A DNA stretch of 64,000 nucleotides from Bursaphelenchus xylophilus (taxonomy: Eukaryota > Nematoda > Chromadorea > Rhabditida > Aphelenchoididae), in assembly GCA_904066235.2 (NCBI GenBank), contig CAJFCV020000006.1, positions 10,540,001 to 10,604,000 of the forward strand, in the 5' to 3' direction. This document shows positions 24,300-36,904 of the stretch, piece after piece. Under the pieces are notes generated by a model, which worked only from the letters and a program-made list of their open reading frames with translations, searched no databases and was not told where the DNA came from. Position numbers and translations under genes: made by a program. Position 1 is the first letter of the stretch. The number at the start of each line of letters is the position of its first letter.

Positions 24300-24690
24300 C
24301 AAAATGATGACTAGTGTAATATAAATTTTGAAAAATTTTGATGTAAAATGGCTACTATAGAACGCAATATGTCATATATGATTTATTTTAGCCATTATGG
24401 AGTCTATCCTTCAGAATTTTTGGCAAAAATCGCAATTTTTTAAAAAATGATGACAAGTGTAATATAAATTATTACTAAATTTTAATGTAAAAATGATATT
24501 AATAGGTGCAGTGAGCCCTGTGCGGTTTAATTTAGGCATTTCCAACCCAACAACACCATGTTTTTGGTCCAAAAATGATCATTTACTTGATATTTCACCT
24601 AGTGTAATATAAATTTTTATCAAATTTTGATAAATAAAGTATCCTTGTCTATTGAAAATGCCACAAATAACTTATTTTAGTCATTTTCTT
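24300..24690. repeat. Tandem repeat with AGTGTAATATAAATTTT
   Basis: Three diverged units near 24313, 24455 and 24600, each followed by AATTTTGATGTAAA-like text; period about 145 bases. Confidence 0.6.
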
Positions 24691-25340
24691 TCATGTATTC
24701 CCCAAATTTGGAAAATTATTTTGAAATTTTTATATTCACCATGACATTTTCACCCAATTTCCCATTAAAACTCCCGTTCTTCCCATCCAAGTTCGCAGCT
24801 TTTCCAGACCAATTCATCGCGAATTTCGGAGTGATTTTTTGCGGAAGGCCGAAGAAATTAGGGGAAAACAAAACCCAAAAAAACCGAGACGCCGCCAAAA
24901 AACGGGTGTCTGCCGAGAAAATTGCCCCCGAAAACGTCCGAAATCGCCATAAAACGGGGCCAAATTACAAAGACGAATGGCCGTCTGTGTAGATACTCGT
25001 ATTTTACGCTGATTTTTTTATTGCCCGACCTTTTTCGGGGGGAAATTTTGGCCAAAAAATTTCGAAATCCCAATTTTTTTTGGTTTTTTTTTGACCAAAT
25101 CCCCTTTGATTTTGCCCTAAATTAGCATATTCTGTCGCCTAATTCTGGCGATTTTTTTATTAACCCGTATTTTTTGTTTCTTTTTTCTATTGTTACGGCG
25201 AAATTTACGAGTCAACACCTCATTTTACCTGCCCGAATAACCCCCAAAAAAGCCCGTATTACATTGTTTCGAGTGTCTGCGGAAATTTACGATTAATCAT
25301 TATGCAAATGCGGGCCAAAGAACAACATTAAAAAAGTTTT
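24691..25340. other. Intergenic DNA without recognised gene
   Basis: 24740-25000 is moderately GC-rich with open frames on both strands but no domain. The rest is T-rich. Confidence 0.4.
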
Positions 25341-25342
25341 TT

Positions 25343-26150
25343 TCGCACTGTGCAGTCGGAGTTGGGTTTGGGTTTGCACGGTGCGGTGAGAAATGAGGTG
25401 GGGGTTTGCACAGTGCGAAAAAAAGTAGTGGATTTATTGCACGGTGCAGTTGGAAATTTTTGGTTGTCGCACAGTGCAAAAGGTGTCGCGACGGACGCAC
25501 AGTGCAAGCAAAGTTTCGCGATGGACGCACAGTGCAAGTAAAGTTTCGCGATGGACGCACAGTGCAATTGGGATTTTGGTGCGAGTTCATTTTTACAGCA
25601 CTGTGCAATCGGAATTGGGAATTGGGTTTGCACGGTGCGAAAAAAAGATTCGGATTTTATGCACGGTGCAGTTGGAAATTATTGTGGTTTGCACAGTGCA
25701 AGCAAAATTTCGTGATGGACCGCACAGTGCAAAAGGTGTCGCGATGGACGCACAGTGCAAAAGGTATGACTGCACAGTGCATTCTAAAGTTTCGCGATGG
25801 ACTGCACAGTGCATTTGAGTTGTTTTTTTGACTGCACAGTGCAGTTGGAAGTTTTTGGTGGTTCGCACGGTGCAACCAAAATTTCGCGATGGACTGCACA
25901 GTGCATCGGAATTTCGATGCGAGCTGTTTTTTTTTGACTGCACTGTGCAAAGAATTGCACAGTGCGATGAAAATCGCATTGCACAGTGCAAAGAATTTTT
26001 TTTGAGTTTGATCGCACTGTGCAATCGGGATTTTAGGAAATAAAAAAATACACACTGTGCACTCGAAAAATGAACGGTTGCACAGTGCAAAAAAATTGCA
26101 AAAATATCTGCACTGTGCAGTCAAAAAAAATTTTTTTGATGCACTGTGCG
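25343..26150. repeat. GCACNGTGC palindrome array
   Basis: About thirty palindromes. Several spacers repeat AAGTTTCGCGATGGACGCAC, so part of the array grew by short tandem duplication. Confidence 0.9.
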
Positions 26151-26559
26151 ATCAATTTGGAATGCCAAAACTGTAAAAAAACTAAAATAGGAGTACTGTA
26201 ACTACCAGTAATTTCATTACAATCATAATGGCCATTATAAAAGGCGCAAAAAAGCTCGAAAAATCAAAAAAGGTAGTTCTTTGAAGTCGCAGCGGCATAA
26301 TTCGGCTAATTTTGCGGCTATTATGGGAGAAGGTGGCTGAGAAAAAGTTTTTGAATACTTATGGGAACGTTGTAATAAGTAATGGGAAGGTGATTTTATG
26401 TGATTTTGGAGGGAAATAATGGGAATAAAAGCTAATTTAAAAGTATTTTTGGGCTGAAAAAAATTAGTTTTGGGTTACTGTAGGTTCAAAAAGCATTTTT
26501 GAAAAATTTCAAAAAAATTTTTTTGATTTTTGGGGGAAAAATAATCAAAAAATTTCATT

Positions 26560-26945
26560 TTGGATGTGTTATTCATATTTTCTATATATCATGACCATAT
26601 ACGAGGGCGTATTTTACAAAATTTTCCCAAAAATTTTCGAGATTTTTTCATTTTTTCTCAAATTTTTTGCCAAAATTTTTTTTTTTTCATTTTTATTTTC
26701 CTCTAATATCCATGCGATGCGAGCCTGCCCAGACCAAAAGAAGACTGTCAGCCGATAAAAACAAGCTCATTAATCATGCCGTTTCCCTTTTTTGGCGACA
26801 CTTTTTTCGAATGAGGTTAGGCGCGCAACAATTCGCATTTACAATTCCTTTCCGCAAACCCCCATGGGTATTTAGGAGGGGCTATAAAAGGGTCAGCATT
26901 CCGTTGAGTCATTCAAATTATTTTAGGGTGCGGAAATTTTTGAAA
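26560..26945 (+). promoter_or_regulatory. Orphan promoter-like island with TATA box
   Basis: GGGGCTATAAAAGGG (TATAAAA at 26883-26889) lies at the end of a GC-richer stretch from about 26700, and is followed by TTGAGTCATTC and an ATTTTAG acceptor-like site at 26926. No coding exon begins nearby; the next recognised gene on this strand starts at 29556. It could drive a noncoding RNA or a long outron. Confidence 0.35.
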
Positions 26946-26949
26946 ATTT

Positions 26950-27660
26950 TCCGACTGCACTGTGCGGAATTTTTTTGTTTGTGAAAATGAGTAATTGCAC
27001 GGTGCAATTTCAAACAAAAAATGTTCAGTGTATAATCTAGCGCTGACAACGCTGTGCTGGACGTATTTTACAATACTATCTGCTTTTTCACGCACTGTGC
27101 GAGAAAAAATTTTGAACGCACAGTGCAGTTTTTTCCTCATCTGAGAAAATGGATTTGCAGTGCACAGTAGGGAAGTAAATGCGATATCTAGAGAGCATTA
27201 TTCTTTCAGAAGATATAAAATCGTATTTTACATTACCACTCACTTTTTAACGCACTGTGCGGGACACAAATTCCGACTGCACAGTGCAGTTTTTTCCTCA
27301 TCTGAGAAAATGGATTTGCAGTGCGCAGTAGAGAAGTAAATGCGATATCTAGAGAGCATTATCCTTTCAGAAGATATACAATCGTATTTTACAATACCAC
27401 TCACCTTTTAACGCACTGTGCGAGACAAAAATTCCGACTGCACAGTGCGACTTTTTTCTCAGTCTAAAAAACGTAAATTGCACTGTGCAATGCAAACTTA
27501 ATAGTGTTTTTCAGACAGGTTAGGATGTCAACTAACATGTTCAACGTATTTTACAAACCCTTCTAGCTTCTATCGCACTGCGCAGACCAAAAATTTTGAT
27601 CGCACAGTGCAGTCGAAATTTTAGTGTTTTTTCGCACTGTGCAATGCAAAACCAAAAATT
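26950..27660. repeat. GCACNGTGC palindromes within about 165-bp tandem units
   Basis: Units near 27060, 27230 and 27400 share CGTATTTTACA, TTTTAACGCACTGTGCG, GACTGCACAGTGC and CATCTGAGAAAATGGATTTG. In the last shared phrase a palindrome is broken to GCAGTGCACAGTAG or GCAGTGCGCAGTAG. Confidence 0.8.
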
Positions 27661-29543
27661 TTTTTGCTCAGAATGCTACAGTAAACCCGTAGCAAGTCTG
27701 AAAAAATAAATTTCAGCCAAATCCAAAACAAAATCCGGCTAAAAATTCGCATTTTTTCACCTACCGTAACCCAACCCCAAAATTTTGTTTTGATTTTTTT
27801 CGCCTCATCGCTGTTGCTTATTCCGTTTTTTTTTTTCAAAATTTCGCAGCCTCCAGCGGCGAAGTCATCCATTCTTCACTTCATCAATTTCTGCAGGGGC
27901 CGTCACATGAGCGAGCAGGTATCAAAATTTGAGGGAAAAATGGTGGAAAAAATAATGAAGGAGTTCGAAAAATGCCTTCTGCTGCTGCCAATTTTTGAAC
28001 AGAGGCGTTTACAGTAGGATTAAATAGTAATTAGGCGAATTAAGAGGCATTTTTGGGGTTTTGGACCTTATTTTAGATGATTTTGGGGTTAAAAGAGTGG
28101 TTTTTGGAGGGTTTTCGAGGAAATTTGAAAATTTTAATAGATTTTCCTTGATTTCTGAGATATATTTTAGTTTTTTTTAACACTTTTGCAGTCTATTTCC
28201 TACTGTAATTTTATTTTTTTTTCAATTTTTCGAAATTTTCCCCAACAAATCAATTTTTTCCTACTGTAACAATAACTTGGCCCCTCAAAATTTCTCGTTG
28301 CATCACACAGGGTCTCCACGAGATTTCAGACCATATACAGCCCAATCTCGGGCCTATTCTCGACCGTAAACTCTCGAATTTTATGCATTTATGAACCAAC
28401 ATGCCGTGTTTGATGGCGCCGAAATTTCCGGGCCCAAATCAACCCGCCCCAACACTTTTTATGCCTTTACCACCCCATCAAGTGGTTGCAGAGCATAGCG
28501 AAAAGTGGGCGGGTAGCCCCACTCGAAGACTTTCGCGAGCCTCCAAGCCGAGGGGACGGGGAAGGCGAAAACAGGTGCGCAGCGTCGCCGCACTCTCCTC
28601 GTTTTTGTCCCTTTGCCCCCATGCCGCTCCGAACATATCAACAACAACGATTGCCCAACGATCGGACCGGGATTTCCGCGATTTTTGGGATTAAACAAGT
28701 TTTGAGGTGATCCTCTAGTATAAGGTCGAATTTCGACAAATTTTTGATGCAAATCTTCAGCGATTTTGCTAATTATAGATGGCCCATGCCATTAGCTTTA
28801 ATTTGAGACCCGGATTTCCCATATTCAAGCGCTTCTTCCCGTTGAAAATATGGTTTTAGGTATAAAACATCTGATTTTTGATATTATTTTAGATTTTTCT
28901 CCCGAAAATCGAAGAAAACGGGTAAAGCGCGGGTTGCAAATTGATTGTAAATATAGTAAGTAACCTAATCGATCCAATATTACCCGGATTAATATCTAAT
29001 TTCATTCGTAAAACACGACATTTCTGAAAATTTTGCTCAAAAATTTTCCGGGAAAAGAAATTGTTGGCCGAGAAATTGAAAAGTCGCGTAAGTGGCCTCG
29101 GAAATTGCCTTCCGTTTGATGGATTTGCTGCGAAGCTAACAGCGAAATAAATTTCAGCCGGCAATTTTTTCGTTCAAAAGCTTTTCGAGCATTTTCGGCG
29201 GAAATTGCCTCGAATTTCGGTAAAACAAACGAAATTTTGTAGCGATTTTTTGTGGTTTGTGTAGTATAAACAATTTAGTGTGGATACGTAGTACTTTCTC
29301 CTTGATTTATTACCAATTTGACCGAGATTTCTGCGATTTTTTCAACTTCACGTATCAAGTATAATATCGACGCTGATTCGATGCTTGAATGACCGTTTTC
29401 CTGCGGCATTCTGGTCTCAATTTACTCGTTATTAGGTCTGCGATTTTTGTATTTCTATTTGCCACCAAATTTCGACGATTTTTCGCGATTTTCTTCGTGT
29501 TTCATCTGATGTCAAGGATAATATAAATTTCCTCAAATTTCAG
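27661..29543. other. Region upstream of the armadillo-like gene
   Basis: 28270-28720 is the most GC-rich unique stretch of the interval and is open for about 97 codons on both strands (28401-28694 + and 28459-28752 -) without a domain. It is a candidate promoter or 5' exon. 28720-29540 is AT-rich and ends in the TTTCAG acceptor before the ATG at 29556. Confidence 0.4.
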
Positions 29544-29555
29544 TGTGATTTGGCA

Positions 29556-32500
29556 ATGGGTTCCATCCCCGACTATGCCCGATCCTTTCGGGATGCCATT
29601 CATCGAGCGAAACGAGCAATTACTGTGGACATTCAGCAACATAAAAAGGTGTCTTACCATTCGGAGCTGGCTGAATGTCTGGAATTCCTTAGATACTTCT
29701 TTGAATCTTCGAAAAACGAGCAACAAAGACAGATTCAAAGGCAATGTGGTGAGTATTAACTTCCTGACTTGTTTTTCTTCATGGTTTAGATGAACCTTTG
29801 AAAAAGTTGATGTCTAGTCTAATATAAATTTTGGATGAAAATGAAAAATTTTTGGCTTTAGGAGGACCGTTACGATCTGTAAATGCTATGTATTCTAAAT
29901 TTTCAGCGATTCTTCACCTCTGCGCGGAGCTGGCAGTAATTTCTTATCCAGTGCAAGACGAATCCGCGATGCTTCCGATTCGAAAATACATAGCTTATAT
30001 CGTCCGAAACTTGACTTGTGCCCAATTTGATGCCAAAATGCAGCTAGTTCACAACTCTCCGTTTATGGAATGCATCGATGGGTTCATCAAACGATCAATC
30101 TCGTTGATCAAGGTATGTGTCTTCCAATTTTGCTTGATTTTTAGGTTGATTTCGTCTGAACTTATCTGAATTTGATATTTACAGCCGTGGTGTGATGTCC
30201 TGATCAACATGACATACTATCCGCCCACGCAGCAACGTCCCGGCGCGGCGAGTATTCGAATTCTCTCGGACCGGATGAATAACATAATCGAAGCCATAAT
30301 TCGGATAAACAGAGAGCGCCAACACCCTCTGACCAGGCCCTCGTCGCTCGGGTCGGTGTCCTCCAATGGATCTTCGATGAGTTCGGAAGAGTATGAGAGA
30401 GCGTTTACCGCTGCATTCGCTGTTTTATGGAACATTTTACTGTTGGCGCCGGTAAATCGGCGAAGAATTTGTTTGGATGAAACTTTGGTGAAGATTATCT
30501 TGGAAACTTCGACTCCAGAGAAGTGTAGAACAGCGTTGGGGCCTCCGATTACTTCAGTCTTGTCGTTGATAACAGGTAGGAAATTGAATTCTGCACTGTG
30601 CAGTGGGGTTCACATAAAGTTCCAATTTTTGATGGAGGCATTGTAAAATACGGATGGAATACTGATCATATATGTGTGAAATGGGTTCTAGAAGAGGCTA
30701 GAAATAATTTTACGGCTTTGGCGATAGCAATTTTTTAAGAAATTTTAACTTTTTTGAGGATCCGATTGCACTGTGCAATCAATAATTTTAAAAATGGTTT
30801 TTATGGGCTCGGTTGAAGACAGTAAATTAAAAAAAATATTACAGGAGTTTTTGAGCTCATAGCCATTGATTTTTGATGTTGTACATGAAAAATTTTTATA
30901 AAGATTTTTTTGAAATTTTTGAAAAATAAAAATTTTTGTTTAAAAAGTGATGATAGTGTCTTGAGAGCATAGTAAATTCAAAGCCGATTGTATTTACGTA
31001 TTTCAGAGCCCCCATACGTCCACAATTTCTCGCCGCGCGCCCTCCGCCGCATCAATGAAGTCCTCGCGCCGCTGATCCAAGTAAACCAACCCAAAGAGAT
31101 CCTAACCAACGTTCTCAAGTCCATGTACTTTTGCGTTCAGTACTCCACGGAACACCAAGTTACAGTATCGATTTATCGCCGTTATATGGAACAAATGGAA
31201 AGGGATTTGGTTTTGATCGGAAGGAATATGGAAATGACTCGGGAAACTCGAGGCCATTGGATTTATGCCTGCGAATTTGTCCAGAAACTCAGGTTGTACA
31301 GTGTGGAGTACTGCGGAGGTAAGGGAATTGGATTTGATTTTTTTTTGAATTTTTAGTCATGGATAATATCAGAGAAAAATTTTTTAAATTTTTGATGGAA
31401 AAAGTGAAATTGTTGGTAAAATACGGCTAGAAGGATTGGCAGGCTATATTTTGCAATTTTAAATGGTATTTGATCGGAGTTGGACGATTGGGGAAACCGA
31501 AAAGTATTATTTTTCTTCGATGAAAGTGTCGAAATTAGGATAATCGAGGGTGCTGATTTCGAAAATGACATTCATTTTTTTGATATTTACTTTTTCCTTA
31601 AGTAGTACTGTAAAGTAGTAATTTTTTGAATTTTTTTCATAAATACTCGATTTAGGGGTTTTCGATGGTGCTGATTTCAAATGAGAAAAAATAAATAAGA
31701 TTTTTTCGAAATCAGCACCATCGTAAACCCCCAAATCGAATATTTATGAAAAAAATTCAAAAAATTATCACTTTACAGTACTACTTAAGGAAAAATGTAA
31801 AGATCAGAAAAAAATTAATGCCATTTTCGAAATCAGCACCCTCGATTATCCTTATTTCGACACTTTGATCAAAGAAAAATAATACTTTTCGGTTTCCCCA
31901 ATCGTCCAACTCCTCTCAAATATCATTCAAAATTGCAAAGTATCTATTGAGGGATCTTCCCGTCGTATTTTACCAACAATTTCACTTTTTCCACCATCAT
32001 CCCAGTTCCATATTTGACCGCCATTAATTTTTTGCATTTTCAGCCCTCTCCACCCCATCCTCATCGATAAATTCGACCCTTTTCGACTCCCCATCCCCGT
32101 CGTCCAGCGAAGAAAACGTCGATTTCACTCCCCCATCGCCCTCCAGCCATCCCCATCAAAGCCCCAGCTGCTCGCGACGATACGACGAAAGATATACGGA
32201 ATCGACCCCAAAGTCCGCCAAAGCTCGAAGTGCCCTCAGAAAAAGAGAGTCCCCGTCGGCGCGGAAGGCCGTCCATTTCCAACGACAACCAATGGGAACT
32301 CGCGTACTGACGGATAAACCTATTTTCAATAGCCAGGAGGTCTATGCGCGACCCAATAAACACCTGATGAACATGTAAGTTGGAGGTGGAAAGTGTAATA
32401 TAATGGGTAGAAGGTGGGGGAATTTTGGTGAAACTAGTATTTATAGGTAGCTAAGGACGTAATAAGGGATGGTAGAAAATTTGGAACCACGAAATTTGAA

Positions 32501-33943
32501 GATGGTTGAGATATTTGAGATTTTTTCACCTAGTACAATATAATTTAAAATTGATCAAAAAATGTGTTTGATCGCGGAATTTTGAGGTGAAATAGGATGG
32601 TAGAGGAAGAAAAAGACATGAGAAAGAAATTCAAACAAAAATTTTAAAAAAAATTTGCATAAAATACGACAAATTTCAGCCTGAATCGCCAACCCCCAAC
32701 TGACTCGGAACCCTCCGATTTCTATTCGTCGGTGGAAACCACCTCAACCGGATTGAGCAACAACGAGATTGCCGCCAGAATGAGGCACGCACGAGTAATG
32801 CAGCTGTCGGATTCATCGAATATGACCACAACAACAGCATCTTCCCCATTTGATGATTCAAGTCTAAATGTCTATGAAAATCATCAATTCTTCATGAAAG
32901 GGTCCGGCTACAGCGATTATAACGATGGAGAGTAAGTTGCGAGGGAATTCGGAGTGATTTTTGGGGCAATTTGGGAGGTTTATTGACAATCAGGGTTTTC
33001 GTGGTGGGACCCAAAAATTTGAAAAATACTGGTAAAATTGAAAAGTTGGGGTGGTTATAGAACGAGTAGGATGCTGAGAGTGCTGAAGAAAAATATTTTT
33101 GAATTTGGAGCAGTTTGAAGCTAAAATTTATATTGTTTTAGGACCAGCGACTCAGCCATGGTTCACACCACGTCCAGCTCCTCCAATGGCTCCTCAACCA
33201 AGTCCAATTCCACCCTAGACCACTCTCACTTCAACTCAACCCTGAAAGCACCTGCTGACCCCACGCAGGACACGGTTGGATACTATGAAAATGAAGAAGT
33301 CATCCAAAGCGCCGCCGAAAACAAAGAAAACACTCCGGCCGAGGAGCTGGATGCAACGATTTTCATGAACTCCTCGGAACCGAGAACAGATGATCTGAAC
33401 ACTAGTATTTGTGTGGAAAGAGGGTCAATTTGCCCCCAAGTGACGTCGGTCAGCTCGTTTAGCGTGAAATCCGAGGATATCTCACCGAAAAGCGAGTGTA
33501 ACTACAAGGTAAAGGAGTCGGATATCGAGGATTCGCCCTCACAATGCGCTCAGATGTTGATGGATCTGGATCTGTAAGTTTGGCAGCGATTTGAAGACTT
33601 TGAAGGTTTTCGTGGCGGGGCCCAAAAGTAGGAGTGGTGATTTTAAAAATGAGTGGTTTGGTGTAAAGTAAAGGTGGATTTGGATGAAATGTGACAGATT
33701 ATAAACTTTAAGACCTATTTTTCGAAGCTATGGTCAAAATTCAGCCGGTTTGATATCAGTTTTGCCAAGTGTAATATAATTTTTTTTTGTATTTTAGAAG
33801 AGTGTAATGTAATATAAGTCAATGTTTGCGCTATTTTCAGGTCCTCAACACCAAAATCAATCCACACTGTGGCCACAATCCGCAGAACCGACCAGTTTTT
33901 GGACCCCTCAAGGCCAGATCCAACGCTTGAATCGAGCAGCTAA
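29556..33943 (+). CDS. Armadillo-like helical protein with Ser/Thr-rich tail, possibly APC-related
   Basis: Eight exons: 29556-29748, 29907-30112, 30185-30575, 31007-31318, 32044-32374, 32680-32931, 33142-33573, 33841-33943; 739 residues. The start is the first ATG after a TTTCAG acceptor (exon from 29544), as expected for SL trans-splicing; codons back to 29544 are open, so an upstream exon is possible. Exons 1-4 (about 367 residues) read as amphipathic helices. YIAYIVRNLTC and AAFAVLWNILLLAP resemble armadillo-repeat helices as in APC and beta-catenin relatives. Exons 5-8 are Ser/Thr/Pro-rich and probably disordered, with basic patches and acidic ENKENTPAEELD. The APC-like reading rests only on the LWN/RNL repeat style and the helical-then-disordered layout. 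The tail's serine clusters would suit phosphorylation. Confidence 0.7.
31394..31998. repeat. About 600-bp near-perfect inverted repeat in an intron
   Basis: The left arm, about 31394-31690, starts GATGGAAAAAGTGAAATTG; its complement ends the right arm, about 31697-31998 (CAATTTCACTTTTTCCACCATC). Matching inner blocks include GGACGATTGGGGAAACCG, GAGGGTGCTGATTTCGAAAA and CCTTAAGTAGTACTGTAAAG. Only a few bases separate the arms. It occupies most of intron 4 (31319-32043) of the armadillo-like gene. Confidence 0.9.
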
Positions 33944-34687
33944 AACACCACCGAAATACCCAAGTAGAATGTGGCCAATACCTCAAGATTAGTCAATCTC
34001 AACTACCGGTTCCAAATCGCACTTAAACTTTTAATACCGCTCAGGATTATAGCTCTTTTTCGATATTGTACTAGACATCTGATTGAGAAGTTTCAAATTT
34101 TTGGTTGTAATGTCAATTTGAGGATTGTATATTCGTTTATTATTAACTTTATGGCATTAGAACAATCTTGAGCAAGATTTCATAGCATTCAGAACTTAAT
34201 TAACGGACCGTTTTAATTGTTACAGTAATATTTTTACAGTAAATATTTGACTTCTTTTATGAATTTAAATTGTTTTACAAACTTGAGAAGTGTGGTGTAT
34301 ATGGCATTTGAAATATTTACAGACTTTTTTAGGGGGATTTGATAGGTTTAAATTTGATTTTTTTTATATTATACATGACCACCTGATGAAAAGAGGCGAA
34401 TAATGTGGTTAAAACAATGTTTTCATAGGTGAATGGTGTTTAGAAGCGCAAAATAAGACCTTTAGATTCTATACTAGGTATATCTACCCGATATTCTACT
34501 TGGATTTAAGATTTCTGACCAAATTATATTATCCATGACCACTTGATATAAAACTTGATTTTTTGTGGGTAAATCGAAGTTAAATGGCGGTTAAATGGTA
34601 AAATACGGTCGAATTACAATTGAAATGTTTTTTTTGACAACAAACATGTTGGTTTCAGCCGAAAAATTATAACTTTTTGACCAATTA

Positions 34688-35931
34688 CAGGGTGCGGCAA
34701 AAAAATGGAAACTTTTTTCATTGGGTACTGACGCAAAAATTTTTAAGAGCAGCAAAATTATTTTCATACCATTAAATTCTACGTAGCTTTCTCTCCTAGA
34801 CCTTATAATTTCATGTCCATATCGGTTTATTAACATTCTTTTTTTGAATGACAAACAGAGGGACCTCGATTTCGGACCTGTTTTTTTACCTGTGCGAACT
34901 GTTAATTTGCCCGGCATAGAAAGCACGTTGTGTCCAAAGTAATAACACAATGCAGGGAGCTTTTTGAAAATTTTAAGCGTCCAGCAAGCGAAAGAAAACG
35001 CACCGCCAACACTTCTGCCAGCCGCGGAATCATCAATAGCGAAATCCGTCGATTTCGAGAAAAAATTGCCCGTGAGACCGGCATCAGCGACCGATTAGTC
35101 GGCCAAATTGCTAAGAATCAACTCAAAGTCTTCCCACGCAAGGTCTGAAATGCCCAATTCCTAATCGGCAAGATCAAGCCCGTACGCCTGAAAAAATGCC
35201 GAAAATTCCGACGTCGGGCCGCAGGTCCGCGATGGGAGCGCATTCCCTCCGCGGTGCAATCTTTGGCGGGTGCACAACCAACAGAACGTCATAGTCCAAT
35301 CCGATGAGGCCCCTGCACGTCGGCTAACGACGAACACCGTCAAAATAAGGGCCGTCATCGCCTAAGGCGGAATTTGTGCCAGCGGCAAGAATTCCGAGAT
35401 TTTCGTGGATCAAGCGGGCAAAACTCTAGCGCCGGATTAACTTCGATTTCCTCATGCTTCTGTTGGCTCAGTAGAACCTTGGCAGCGCAAATTTGACGTT
35501 CCAACTAGACTCAGCGCCGACTCACAGGGCAACAACGAGTCAAGACCGATTTTGAGACCGATTTTCCCGATTTCACCCCGTCTGCGAAAAGAGCGCCTGC
35601 TCGCCGGGTATATATATCCAATGGACTGTAATTTTTTTTTCAATTGGAGGCCAGCATCTATACTACACGCCACAAAAGTTTGGAGTCGCAAAGTAATCGC
35701 TGCGTCAAGAACGGGACCGATTTCCCCGAAAAAAGCTGCGGCCAAAAGGCCAAAATTTTAAGTCACGTTTGGAGCTCTATATCGCCTTCAAAAGCAGCCA
35801 CGGTAAAACGGGTTGAATATGTTGTAAACAATGCTCTATGTTATTGAAGATAACCGTTACTTTTGCGGAATTTGGATTGCTAGGAAAAATATAGCTATAA
35901 AAATAAGTTTCCATTTTTTTGCCGCACCCTG
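34688..35931. mobile_element. Mariner/Tc1-like transposon, 1244 bp, degraded
   Basis: The ends are inverted, CAGGGTGCGGCAAAAAAATG at the left and its complement at the right, with AGTTTCC/GGAAACTT continuing inward, and TA flanks both sides. This is the Tc1/mariner signature. The length fits a full one-exon element, but the transposase region is broken into short frames on the + strand (34930-35148, 35552-35847). Confidence 0.9.
34930..35847 (+). pseudogene. Decayed mariner-like transposase
   Basis: The first fragment (34930-35148) reads as an N-terminal DNA-binding region with a helix-turn-helix-like segment ending in TGISDRLVGQIAKNQLK. A second region (about 35610-35847), entered through a frame change, has TTRHKSLESQSN and a terminal VEYVVNNALCY, resembling the end of mariner transposases. 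Frameshifts and stops separate them, so no active enzyme can be made. Similarity was judged by eye. Confidence 0.6.
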
Positions 35932-36535
35932 TATATTATCCATGACTGTCTGAAGTGAAAACAAAATAAATCTAATTTAGCTAACGATTTATTCTTAAAA
36001 TATGGTTGATCGTGGAGTAAATGGTACATACTCTTAACTCAATTTAAATTCAGAAAATCAAAATCCAAATTTTTTGACCGATTATATTATCCATGTTCAT
36101 CTGATGCAAAGATCCTCAAAAATTCGCTGAAAAACCGCACGTTTTTGCGTGGAAAATAAAGGAAATAAAGCATCAAGGTTCAGGGTTGCTCGTAGATGGG
36201 ACATTTTCATGTAATCCCTTTGAAACTCAGCGATATTTTCACAAATCCTTTAATTGGCACAAGCACAATGTAATCGATTTTAATCTTGAAAAAAGACCAC
36301 CTATCCTACAGCCACATGTAAATGGTGTTTCGAAATCAATTTGAAACAAAAAATTCTGTTACGACATTATCGAAAAAAGCGTGGTATTTCCGCTGTAATT
36401 TGTCTGTAGGCTAACGTTCCGAAATAAAACGCCTCAGGCAAAACACGACTAAACTTTGAAAATTAATCCCATTTATAATGCGTGTTTATATTAGTGGTGG
36501 GTATTAAGACAAACGGAAATACACGATTTTATTAA

Positions 36536-36865
36536 CAGGGGAAGTACTCCAAGTGCGACGCTCAGATTTTCTTTAAATTTTGCACACACGTCGGGTACGG
36601 ATTAAATAACAATTCCTAAAATGTTCGTGCGGAAAGATATGATTTTTTGTAGAAACATTATCCTTTACGGTAGAAATAGGCCTGAAACTTTTCGTGCCAA
36701 AATTCGGCAAAAAGTCCTAAATCTTGGCCGACTTTTGATCTAAAAATCTCGGTTGTTTCTGCAAAGCGCGAGCTAGGATTCTCGCATATATCTTAGAAAA
36801 AATTATTCTAAATTTATGCCAAGTTTCATCAAAATCTGAGCGTCGCACTTGGAGTACTTCCCCTG
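36536..36865. mobile_element. TIR element, CAGGGGAAGTACT family, copy B
   Basis: Complete inverted ends, CAGGGGAAGTACTCCAAG and its complement, with TAA on both sides as a likely target duplication. It is inverted relative to copy A at 12041 and lacks about 110 internal bases present there. Confidence 0.85.
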
Positions 36866-36904
36866 TAAGCTGAATCGAAAAGAGGGTACCGGAATTTCAA
36901 GGAT

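Larger units (their letters stand above)
34340..36120. repeat. Tandem units bearing ATTATATTATCCATGAC, interrupted by a mariner-like element
   Basis: Diverged units with GACCAAATTATATTATCCATG and CACTTGAT(A/G) occur near 34366, 34525, 35932 and 36073, period about 150 bases once the element at 34688-35931 is removed. Confidence 0.7.

Noticed and set aside
28401..28752. Overlapping frames of about 97 codons on both strands
   Set aside because: GC-rich DNA has few stops by chance; neither strand shows a domain or a supporting exon chain.
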